From positions 1 through 17,326 of the forward strand of contig CAVGOA010000042.1 in the NCBI GenBank assembly GCA_963630635.1: a stretch of DNA of 17,326 nt, read 5' to 3'. Position 1 is the stretch's first letter. Every line of letters starts with the position of its first letter. Under the pieces are notes generated by a model that had not been told where the DNA came from, did no database searches, and saw only the letters and a list, made by a program, of their open reading frames with translations. The translations under genes and the position numbers were made by a program. This document shows positions 1 through 6,720 of the stretch, in pieces. The DNA comes from Paratractidigestivibacter sp963630635 (lineage in GTDB: Bacteria > Actinomycetota > Coriobacteriia > Coriobacteriales > Atopobiaceae).

Positions 1-587
1 AGAACACCACCTCTGACTTTGACCGCGAGAAGCTCCAGGAGCGTCTGGCCAAGCTGTCCGGCGGCGTCGCCGTCATCAAGGTTGGCGCTGCTACCGAGTC
101 TGAGCTCAAGGAGATCAAGCACCGCATCGAGGACGCCCTGCAGGCGACCCGCGCGGCTGTCGAGGAGGGCATCGTCGCCGGCGGCGGCGTGGCGTTCCTG
201 GCTGCTTCCTCTGCGCTCGACGCCGTGGAGACCGTTGACGCAGACGAGAAGATCGGCGTCGACATTATCCGCAAGGCTCTTGCTGCTCCCGTGAAGAAGA
301 TCGCCGACAACGCCGGCTTCGAGGGCTCTGTTGTGGCCGAGAAGATCAAGGGCATGCCTGCTGGCCAGGGCCTTGACTCCGCCACCGGCACCTACGGCGA
401 CATGATCGAGATGGGTGTCCTGGACCCCGTCAAGGTTGCCCGCGTGACCCTGCAGAACGCAGCTTCCATCGCCGGCCTGATTCTGATCACCGAGGCCACC
501 GTGTCTGACGAGCCCAAGAACACCAACATCGAGGACGCTATCGCGGCGGCGGCTTCCCAGGGCGGCCAGGGCGGCGGCATGTACTAA
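1..587 (+). CDS. groEL: Chaperonin GroEL, C-terminal part (5' end outside window)
   Basis: This is the C-terminal third of the 60-kDa chaperonin. GroEL is a cytosolic ATP-driven double-ring folding machine that works with the GroES co-chaperonin. The reading frame enters at base 3 and runs open to the TAA at 585-587. It begins NTTSDFDREKLQERLAKLSG and continues through the family-typical stretches GGVAVIKVGAATE, KHRIEDAL and GIVAGGGVAFL, which belong to the intermediate and equatorial domains. It ends in the glycine- and methionine-rich tail GGQGGGMY that is usual for GroEL. Nothing looks broken. A strong hairpin terminator follows within 50 bp, so groEL ends its transcription unit here. Whether groES lies directly upstream cannot be seen. 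Confidence 0.97.
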   Translation, partial: NTTSDFDREKLQERLAKLSGGVAVIKVGAATESELKEIKHRIEDALQATRAAVEEGIVAGGGVAFLAASSALDAVETVDADEKIGVDIIRKALAAPVKKIADNAGFEGSVVAEKIKGMPAGQGLDSATGTYGDMIEMGVLDPVKVARVTLQNAASIAGLILITEATVSDEPKNTNIEDAIAAAASQGGQGGGMY

Positions 588-631
588 GCCGATCCAACGG
601 CTAGCCTACCTGCCTGGAACCTGATTTCCTA

Positions 632-674
632 GCGGCGGCTCCCAACCTTGCGGGTTGGGGGCCGCCGTTTTGTT
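632..674 (+). terminator. Rho-independent terminator of groEL
   Basis: A GC-rich hairpin pairs CGGCGGC plus CCCAACC on the left (633-647) with GGGTTGGG plus GCCGCCG on the right (652-667). The loop is a few bases, and a T-rich run (TTTTGTTTT) follows. It starts about 45 bp after the groEL stop codon. Confidence 0.88.
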
Positions 675-688
675 TTGTCGATTGGGAA

Positions 689-825
689 CCGCCTGACTCA
701 TCCCGCTTCAAATTTGACTTCGCCAAGTAGCCAGGCTATTGCCTGCCGCGTTTGCCCAGTTGAGCGGCACGCGAAAAGTCCAGCTACTCGGGAAATTCGA
801 TTTTAAAGCGGGATGAGTCAGGCGG
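689..825 (-). repeat. 137-bp palindromic intergenic element, copy 1
   Basis: The ends are a perfect 20-bp inverted repeat: 689-708 pairs with 806-825, right arm AAGCGGGATGAGTCAGGCGG. Pairing continues imperfectly inward, for example AGTAGC near 727 with GCTACT near 783. The reverse complement of 706-808 aligns with 6503-6606; over the better half I count by eye 42 of 54 identical bases, including CTGGGCAAACGCG and TGGCTACT. The outer arms of the two copies differ, yet each copy is perfectly self-complementary. It lies just past the groEL terminator. No ORF in it looks real. It could be a structured RNA or a small palindromic mobile element. Confidence 0.8.
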
Positions 826-916
826 AATAGCCTGGACGGGGCCACAAGGCTGCTTTCTTCGCCAGAAACCCCTGCCCCAGAGGCCTATTTGGACAAAGTG
901 TTTACTGTTTGGGTGC

Positions 917-947
917 TTGAGCTTGGCTTATTCTTAAGACCTATACA
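917..947 (+). promoter_or_regulatory. Possible weak promoter for the large surface protein
   Basis: Within 826-983, the gap between the palindromic element and the gene start, the best candidate is TTGAGC (917-922) as -35 and TATACA (942-947) as -10, with a long 19-bp spacer. Both boxes are imperfect. The rest of the gap is unusually AT-rich for this window and shows no other clear signal. Confidence 0.3.
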
Positions 948-983
948 TAGATGGCCCAAGATTATGGCAAAGAGAGGGCGAGA

Positions 984-3900
984 ATGGGATACAAGCGATT
1001 GGCAGATAGGCGGCGCGGCGCGGCTTTGGCACTGGTGCTGGCCGCTTTGGCACTGGTGCTGGCATTTGTGCCGCGCGCAGCGCTGGCAGACGAGACGGAT
1101 TCTTCTTCGATCGATCCGTTTGACTACCTGACGCTGGACGTCACGGCGTCGACTGAGGGGTTGGCAGACAACCAGGTACAGGTCAGCGTCACGGGCACCA
1201 ATAAGGTGGGCATGGAGCTCGCGGACCACACGGTCTCGTTCAAGGTGCCCGACGGATGGACTCTGGTGAGCGGCTCGGCCTCTTCGACGCCGGCGAAGAC
1301 CGCCGACGGCGAGTCGGTGAGCACGACTGCTGTTCTTGCTAAGAACGCGAGCGACGGGGGCGGTAGCTCCGATGCCACCGACGGCTCGGGTGCCGCCGGG
1401 ACCGGCACCGCCGCCTCCACCTCCACCGCCGGCAAGACGCCCGAGACCGGCGACGAGTCCGCCACGGTCGCGGCCATCGCGTTTGTGGCCCTCATCGCCG
1501 CGGCCGCCCTCTTTGCCTCCAAGAAGCTGCGCTTCCGCGCGACCTTGAGCATCATGCTTGCGGCCCTTCTCGTCCTCAACATGATTCCCACAAGCGCCCT
1601 GCAGGCCATGGCCGATGAGGCCGGCGGCGCGCAGGCGACCTCCGCCGGCGCCTCGACCTCCGACGCCGACGCCACCGCCTCGACCTCCGACGACAGCTCG
1701 CTCTTCTCCCTCTCCAAAACCTTTGACCTCGATGTCCGCGGCGAGAAGCTCTCGATTGCGGCCACTGTTTCGTGCAACGCGGCCAACGGCATCGCGCCCG
1801 GCATCATCAACCTGGAGCTCAAGCGTTCCATCCCCGTTGGCGCGAGCGGCGTCAACGTCAGTGTGCTCTCCGAGACCGCCTACGCCGGCGCTTCCGAGAC
1901 CGCGGGCGAGTGCCGCAGCTTCGACATCTCCAAGATCGAGCTCACCGGCAGCCTGGAAGGCGCGACCGTGCGCAAGGGCGCCTATACCGTAAAGGTCGAC
2001 GGCAAGAACGAAGAGAGCTCCGACCTCAAGGACCGCACCCACTATGAGCTGCGCTTCATTATCGACAGTATCCCCGAGGGCGCCGCAAGCGAAGACTCCG
2101 ATTACGGCTACATCGAGCTCAAGAACCAGCCCTTCGCCGACCAAGAGCAAGGCTACGGCGTTGCGTGCGTGAGCTACTCGAAGCCCTCGGGCAGCATCGC
2201 GCAGGTGAGCTCGACCGCCCCGATGGGCGGCGACGTCGCCTCGCACACCTTTGACAACGGCAAGTACTGGGACGGCAACAACCTCTTTCGCGTGCCCGTC
2301 GACCTCGACGGCATTGAGGTCGGCATGCCCATCCCCACGACGTCCGAGTTTGCCAGCTACGCCCATGGCGACACCTACACCATCGACGGCGTCGAGTACC
2401 GCCGCTTTACCCCAGAAGACATCGTGAACGGCATCTCGTTCAACGACGTGGGCTACGACATTGACGTCATCGACTGCACCGAGGACCTTGACTACACCTG
2501 GGTCACCTTCCGCGTGAACAACGCGACGGGCACCGAGGCCTACGAGCTGCTCACGCAGGCGCTTGCCAAGGATGGCCTGCTCTTTGGCGGCCAAATCACC
2601 TCGACCTACGCAAACACCATTGTCTACCCCGCGAGCGCCAACAGCGACGGCAGCACTTCTGCGGCCGACGCCTTTGCCTATGCCCAGACAAGCCCCGTCG
2701 CCTTTGCCTACGCCGTCCAGGTCGAGCGCGGCGAGAAGAACACGACCGTCACCTACCTTGCTGGCCTCCACTCCAGCCAGGAGGCCGAGGACGAGGTCGA
2801 GGTGGGCGACATCGATCTTCTGGACACCACGACTTTCTCGGCCTATCGAATCTCGACCGACGAGAGCGGCTCCTCTACCGAGGCCCTGGCCAGTGACGTC
2901 TCCGTCACGCCATATGACGCGGAGAAGGACCTCTTCAAGATCGAGGTCGCCGTTCCCAACGACCAGTTTGACAGCGACGCCAAGCTGCTTGGCCTAAGCA
3001 CCTCTGATACGGACGGCTTACTTGACGCCATGCACACGTACGTGAGCAACGTTAACCTGCGCATGACGGGCGGCTCGACCAATGCCTTTGGTGTGCCCGA
3101 GAAGGACGCCGCGGTGGCCCTGTTTGACGGCGAGTCCCTTAACCGCGCCGACAGCGACGACGAGGCCGCCGACGAGGCCGACGCTGTCGCCCTCTCTGAC
3201 GACGGTGCAACCGCCGAGGCCGCCGACGTCATCGCCGCCTTCAACCCCGGCGATGTCATCTGCAAGTACGAGTCCCTGGCCGGAGCCGCCGCCCCGGTTG
3301 CCGACCAGGCAGGCGAGAACGTCAAGCAGATTGACACGATCTACCGCAAGACCTCGAGCGACTCCAAGTCCGACGCCCGCATGAAGCAGATCCTAAGCAG
3401 CGCCGTCTCAACGGGTCTTGGCATCAATCACGCAATCAATCTTGTGACCGTGCTGGGCAAGAGCTTCCTTAACTACGCCACGGCGGGCTTCACCATCGTC
3501 GGTCTTCTCGGCGTCTTTATCTCGGACCTTTTGCCCCAAGAGACCCAGATGTACACCGTCGACGACGTGATGAACAAGCTTGACGAGATGAACAAGAAGC
3601 TCGACACCGTCGAGACCACGGTCAAGACCATCAACGTGAAGCTCGACGAGCAGGCCAGCACGACCGCTTGGCACGAGCAGCTCAACACCTACACCAACCT
3701 CAAGAGCCTGCTGTGCTCGACCACCACCAGCAACATCTTCGAGGGCATGGACAACGTGCTGGGCAAGTACTACGAGCTGGACGCAAACGGCAAGAAGACC
3801 ACCAAGGCCTGCTCGCGCTCCACCTCGGTCTCGAGGATGCCCAAAGAGGCCATCGACGCGCTTGACGACTACCTGCAGGGCATTGACAAGAACGCTAAGA

Positions 3901-5459
3901 ACAAGGGTTTCCAGACCGGTATTGGCGGGGCGTACACGGCGCTGCACAACCTGCTTCTTACCGGCGATAACTTGAGCTCGAACATCCTCGACACCTACTA
4001 CAGCTATGTGAACACCAAGTACAACTGGGACGTCGAGACAAACGCGGCCAAGCGCGCCTTCCTGGCGAGCCTCATGATCATGTACAACAACGCCTACGCG
4101 CTCTACAGCGCCGAGTTGAGCATCCAGCTGTACCGCGCAAACGGCAATGTGGGCAAGACCGAGGCCGTGAACGTCCAGATGAAGGAGCTGCAGCAGTACG
4201 CCAACGACATCTCCACAGTGCTTTATGGCGAGGTCAATTGGGATCAGCTGAGAAAAGATTACCCCGGCGAGAGCAGGTCTTCTTCTCACGAACCCACCGT
4301 TACCGCCACCGACGTCGACACCGCTAAGATCCTTAAGGACAACCCTGGCAAGACCGTCAACGAGGTGATCCAGGAGAAGTACCTCACGACATCCAAGTAC
4401 ATGACGGCCGCGACCGATACCGACTACACCGAGGTCAAGTTCATTGCGACTGACGCCGCCCGCCAGAGGAGCTACTCGATCGACAGCTACGCGCTTGGCG
4501 CGGCCTATGACGAGTCTTGCTTCGCGGCTGCCTACGTTAGTTGCCACATGAACCTGGCAACCAGTGGTTGGAAGCCCAAGTGCAGCTTTGAGCTCGATGA
4601 GTTGCGTACGATGACGACGCGCCTTAACGCCCTGCCGGCTTCCATGCGCCCCACCATCACCGATGCCGATGGGACCACGCGCCCGGTCGAGACCATCGTC
4701 GAAGAGATGGAGGCCCTCGGCTTTAAGATCCAGGACCCAGCTGCGCAGTTCAAGAAGCAGCTTCTTACCATTGAGACCTCGGTCTTGCAGGCCAGAGAAG
4801 AGAAGATCTTGGGCAGCGGCAGCAGGTCTTCTCTGTGGGCGCAAAACGGTAGCACGACCGAGGTATGGGCAACTGTTGCGGCGGGCGATGCTAAGGCGAC
4901 CGACGAGGTCGACCGCTACTCCGACCAGGCGCGCAACTGGAACTACTTCTTCACCGAGTTTGGCTATAACGTGATGTACAAGGACGGAAAGAAGATTAGG
5001 CAACAGTACGCGCAAGAGCTTAGCTCCAGCGACGACCGCTTGATCTCGAGCGTGGGTATTGGCAACAAGATCACGGATCCGCAGAACTACATTGTCCTCT
5101 CGGCAAAAGATGCAAAGGGAAGCGTTTCAACGTGGGGAGGAAGCGGGTTTATGAACTGGTCGTCGACAGTATATGCCGGGCGCTATGGCACCGTCTTCAA
5201 CGTCAAGACGGGCGAGGTCATAGAGGACCAGCTGCTGTATGCCGTCGAGGGGACGGTGCCGTTTGCCCTTAAGTACAGGGTCGAGTACTACCCGTTTGGC
5301 GAGCTTAACGTCACCGATAACGGTCGGGCTTCGCTGATGTCTGATTATGGGATGTGGTACCAGACCAACTGGTACGCCAAGGGGATTAGCGACAGCAACT
5401 ACGCCGGTAGCCAGAACAACTCCATCGACATCCGCCGCAATAACCTGGCGACTGACTAG
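984..5459 (+). CDS. Large secreted/surface protein with an internal sorting signal and a helical coiled-coil module
   Basis: I do not recognise this 1491-residue protein as a named family. The start at 984 is preferred over the longer frame at 951 because GAGAGGG precedes it at good spacing. In order: signal peptide (1-35, cleavage after ALA); a small beta-sandwich-like domain (about 45-117); a Gly/Ser/Thr linker; KTPETGD (151-157), a hydrophobic stretch (160-178) and KKLRFR, which together form a textbook sortase signal; a second hydrophobic segment (187-206) ending SALQAMADE like a signal peptide; a Ser/Thr-rich linker; a long beta-rich region (about 240-715); an acidic linker (717-748); a hydrophobic region (806-851, core AGFTIVGLLGVFISDLL); a heptad coiled coil (857-891); a mainly helical region; and a C-terminal domain containing STWGGSGFMNWSS. 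There is no C-terminal anchor. The layout suggests export and possibly processing into two products. The hydrophobic-plus-coil module recalls helical pore-forming toxins, but only as an analogy. Confidence 0.85.
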   Translation: MGYKRLADRRRGAALALVLAALALVLAFVPRAALADETDSSSIDPFDYLTLDVTASTEGLADNQVQVSVTGTNKVGMELADHTVSFKVPDGWTLVSGSASSTPAKTADGESVSTTAVLAKNASDGGGSSDATDGSGAAGTGTAASTSTAGKTPETGDESATVAAIAFVALIAAAALFASKKLRFRATLSIMLAALLVLNMIPTSALQAMADEAGGAQATSAGASTSDADATASTSDDSSLFSLSKTFDLDVRGEKLSIAATVSCNAANGIAPGIINLELKRSIPVGASGVNVSVLSETAYAGASETAGECRSFDISKIELTGSLEGATVRKGAYTVKVDGKNEESSDLKDRTHYELRFIIDSIPEGAASEDSDYGYIELKNQPFADQEQGYGVACVSYSKPSGSIAQVSSTAPMGGDVASHTFDNGKYWDGNNLFRVPVDLDGIEVGMPIPTTSEFASYAHGDTYTIDGVEYRRFTPEDIVNGISFNDVGYDIDVIDCTEDLDYTWVTFRVNNATGTEAYELLTQALAKDGLLFGGQITSTYANTIVYPASANSDGSTSAADAFAYAQTSPVAFAYAVQVERGEKNTTVTYLAGLHSSQEAEDEVEVGDIDLLDTTTFSAYRISTDESGSSTEALASDVSVTPYDAEKDLFKIEVAVPNDQFDSDAKLLGLSTSDTDGLLDAMHTYVSNVNLRMTGGSTNAFGVPEKDAAVALFDGESLNRADSDDEAADEADAVALSDDGATAEAADVIAAFNPGDVICKYESLAGAAAPVADQAGENVKQIDTIYRKTSSDSKSDARMKQILSSAVSTGLGINHAINLVTVLGKSFLNYATAGFTIVGLLGVFISDLLPQETQMYTVDDVMNKLDEMNKKLDTVETTVKTINVKLDEQASTTAWHEQLNTYTNLKSLLCSTTTSNIFEGMDNVLGKYYELDANGKKTTKACSRSTSVSRMPKEAIDALDDYLQGIDKNAKNKGFQTGIGGAYTALHNLLLTGDNLSSNILDTYYSYVNTKYNWDVETNAAKRAFLASLMIMYNNAYALYSAELSIQLYRANGNVGKTEAVNVQMKELQQYANDISTVLYGEVNWDQLRKDYPGESRSSSHEPTVTATDVDTAKILKDNPGKTVNEVIQEKYLTTSKYMTAATDTDYTEVKFIATDAARQRSYSIDSYALGAAYDESCFAAAYVSCHMNLATSGWKPKCSFELDELRTMTTRLNALPASMRPTITDADGTTRPVETIVEEMEALGFKIQDPAAQFKKQLLTIETSVLQAREEKILGSGSRSSLWAQNGSTTEVWATVAAGDAKATDEVDRYSDQARNWNYFFTEFGYNVMYKDGKKIRQQYAQELSSSDDRLISSVGIGNKITDPQNYIVLSAKDAKGSVSTWGGSGFMNWSSTVYAGRYGTVFNVKTGEVIEDQLLYAVEGTVPFALKYRVEYYPFGELNVTDNGRASLMSDYGMWYQTNWYAKGISDSNYAGSQNNSIDIRRNNLATD
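1023..1063 (+). repeat. 21-bp tandem repeat in the signal-peptide core
   Basis: The 20-mer GCTTTGGCACTGGTGCTGGC occurs at 1023-1042 and again at 1044-1063, giving a 21-bp period and two in-frame copies of ALALVLA. The repeat forms the hydrophobic core of the first signal peptide. A change in copy number would keep the frame and alter core length by seven residues. Confidence 0.9.
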
Positions 5460-5488
5460 GGGAGTAGCCAACAAGGCATGACCCCGCA

Positions 5489-5524
5489 GCGGCGGCGCCC
5501 AACCCGGGCACCGCCGCTTTTTTT
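5489..5524 (+). terminator. Rho-independent terminator after the large surface protein
   Basis: The hairpin pairs GCGGCGGCGCCC (5489-5500) with GGGCACCGCCGC (5506-5517), with one C/A mismatch and a five-base loop, followed by a run of seven T (5518-5524). It begins 30 bp after the stop codon. Confidence 0.92.
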
Positions 5525-5550
5525 GTTCGGGCCGTTGGGGGCTCTGCTGC

Positions 5551-5568
5551 TTGCTATACTGCTAGCAA
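5551..5568 (+). promoter_or_regulatory. Promoter -10 with overlapping operator-like inverted repeat (toxin-antitoxin operon)
   Basis: An extended -10, TGCTATACT (5552-5560), stands 24 bp before the antitoxin start. No good -35 is visible; the upstream sequence is TTGGGG-like at poor spacing. The same bases form the inverted repeat TTGCTA-N6-TAGCAA (5551-5568), which would let a dimeric repressor cover the -10. Autorepression by the ribbon-helix-helix antitoxin is the usual rule for such operons, so this is the likely operator. A strong AGGAG (5575-5579) sits at ideal distance from the ATG. Confidence 0.65.
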
Positions 5569-5584
5569 ACAGAAAGGAGACCTT

Positions 5585-5923
5585 ATGGACTCGACTATGG
5601 TGCAGCTCAACACAAGGGTTCCGGCCGACCTAAAGAGGGGTGGGGACGCCGTGTTTGCGCGCGCGGGGCTGAGTGTGAGCGACGTCGTGCGCGGCGTTTG
5701 GCGTTACGCCGTCGAGACGCAGACTGTCCCGGAGTTTCTCGTCAAAGATAAGCGGCAGACTGTCTCCGGCCAGGCCGATGGCCTTGGTTTGGCCGTGGCC
5801 GTGGCGACTCGCGAATGCGGTTTTGTCGATAGGGGAATTCCCGCGACCTGCGAAAGCCCCCGTGATGAACGCGACGCGATGTACGACGAGCTTTTGACCC
5901 GAATGGACGAGCGATGCCGATAA
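5585..5923 (+). CDS. RelB/DinJ-like ribbon-helix-helix antitoxin
   Basis: This 112-residue protein is the antitoxin of a type II pair. Its N-terminus has the ribbon-helix-helix pattern: a short strand (MVQLNTRVP, 5-13), a first helix ending near ARAGLS, and a second helix (SVSDVVRGVWRYAVE) like those of RelB/DinJ antitoxins. The RHH dimer should bind the inverted repeat over its own promoter, while the C-terminal half (about 55-112) should wrap and neutralise the toxin. The gene has a strong ribosome binding site and overlaps the next gene by 10 bases, as expected for coupled translation with antitoxin first. RelB/DinJ antitoxins are best known with RelE/YafQ toxins; here the partner is a PIN-domain protein. 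The family call is confident, the subfamily less so. Confidence 0.82.
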   Translation: MDSTMVQLNTRVPADLKRGGDAVFARAGLSVSDVVRGVWRYAVETQTVPEFLVKDKRQTVSGQADGLGLAVAVATRECGFVDRGIPATCESPRDERDAMYDELLTRMDERCR

Positions 5924-6381
5924 CAAAGGTCAACTCACTTTTGCTCGACACAAACGTCTGGCTTGATTATTTCATGGGAGAAGGCCCGTGCTTAAACGAG
6001 ATAAGCCAGCTAATTGCTTGCGGGCAAACGAATTCGTTGACGCTGCTTTATGCATCAACGACGGCTAAAGATCTCTTCTACATCATTCCGCGAAGGCTGC
6101 GGATGCGCGGCGGTAGCGATGACGTTTCTTATGCGCCCGCCGCTCGTGCGTGCTTAAACCGGATGATGGAGATTGCCGTTGCGGCCCCGCTATCATTTCC
6201 CGAGTGCGAGCTTGCGCGGGCACTCAATAAGAAGTTTCCGGATTTCGAGGACAATCTCATCATCGCGGCGGCCGAAACCTCAAAGGTCGATTTTATCGTG
6301 ACGCGGGATAAGGTCTTTTTGGGCCAGGTTCCCGAGGTTTGTATAACCCCGGCTCGGGCTGTCGAGCTGCTTAGCCTATAG
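5914..6381 (+). CDS. PIN-domain toxin (VapC-like ribonuclease)
   Basis: This 155-residue protein fits the PIN fold and the usual VapC size. PIN toxins are magnesium-dependent RNases that cut tRNA, rRNA or mRNA when the antitoxin is lost. Visible acidic residues lie where metal ligands are expected: D12 in LLLDTNVWLDYF, D53 in TTAKDLFYI, D110/E112/D113 in FPDFEDNLIIAAA, and D132 in IVTRDKVFL. The start overlaps the end of the antitoxin gene (ATGCCGATAA holds both the start and the stop). Its codon use looks less GC-rich than its neighbours (TTGCTC, TATTTC, AATTCG), consistent with horizontal acquisition of the operon. The RNA target cannot be predicted from sequence. A hairpin terminator follows. 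Confidence 0.85.
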   Translation: MPITKVNSLLLDTNVWLDYFMGEGPCLNEISQLIACGQTNSLTLLYASTTAKDLFYIIPRRLRMRGGSDDVSYAPAARACLNRMMEIAVAAPLSFPECELARALNKKFPDFEDNLIIAAAETSKVDFIVTRDKVFLGQVPEVCITPARAVELLSL

Positions 6382-6410
6382 AAACACGCAAAAGGATGCG
6401 CATTGTATTG

Positions 6411-6448
6411 AAAACGGCGCCTCAGCGGCTGGCTGGGGCGCCGTTTTT
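6411..6448 (+). terminator. Rho-independent terminator of the toxin-antitoxin operon
   Basis: AACGGCGCC (6413-6421) pairs with GGCGCCGTT (6437-6445) around a 15-base loop and is followed by TTT. The A run before and T run after the stem also pair, which could let it work in both directions. It starts 30 bp after the toxin stop. Confidence 0.8.
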
Positions 6449-6484
6449 GTGTGTTTGGGCCTCGCGGAGCGGGCTGGGGACGGG

Positions 6485-6624
6485 CGAGCGCGACCTCTTC
6501 CACTTTAAATCTGGGCTTGGTGAGTAGACGCCCGTTGGGACAAGCCGGTTACCTGGGCAAACGCGATGGGCAGTGGCTTGGCTACTCGGCAAAGCCGATT
6601 TTAAAGTGGAAGAGGTCGCGCTCG
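6485..6624 (+). repeat. 140-bp palindromic intergenic element, copy 2
   Basis: A perfect 25-bp inverted repeat bounds the element: 6485-6509 pairs with 6600-6624, right arm containing TTTAAAGTGGAAGAGGTCGC. The interior (6503-6606) matches the reverse complement of copy 1, sharing CTGGGCAAACGCG, TGGCTACT-GGC and the TTTAAAG ends. The outer arms are only loosely like those of copy 1 (shared pattern AAGYGGRA), yet pair perfectly within this copy. It lies between two terminators in the gap between the converging toxin and GH3 genes. Function unknown. Confidence 0.82.
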
Positions 6625-6651
6625 ATGTTTTGCGGACCCGCGAAGACCCAC

Positions 6652-6688
6652 AAAAAGGCCCCGCCCGGCGCGACGGCGCCGGGCGGGG
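6652..6688 (-). terminator. Rho-independent terminator of the GH3 gene
   Basis: A perfect 13-bp stem, CCCCGCCCGGCGC (6659-6671) with its complement (6676-6688), closes a four-base loop. On the minus strand it is followed by CC and a TTTTT run (6652-6656). It starts about 30 bp after the GH3 stop codon. Confidence 0.92.
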
Positions 6689-6720
6689 ACCGGGGGTTGG
6701 GGTTGGGGATCGAAAAACGG

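Noticed and set aside
951..983. Upstream ATG of the large surface protein
   Set aside because: No ribosome binding site, and it would put acidic and polar residues ahead of the signal peptide. The ATG at 984 has GAGAGGG before it.
588..983. CRISPR array or tRNA in the long gap after groEL
   Set aside because: There are no regularly spaced direct repeats and no cloverleaf. The structure is accounted for by a terminator and one palindromic element.
885..2771. 628-codon open frame on the minus strand opposite the large surface protein
   Set aside because: Composition is the Gly/Val/Arg/Ala-rich type expected from the complement of a high-GC gene, with no recognisable domain or ribosome binding site. 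The plus-strand gene has a signal peptide and ordered domains.
3408..5015. 535-codon minus-strand frame inside the surface protein gene
   Set aside because: Val/Leu/Gly-rich antisense shadow with no motif or ribosome binding site.
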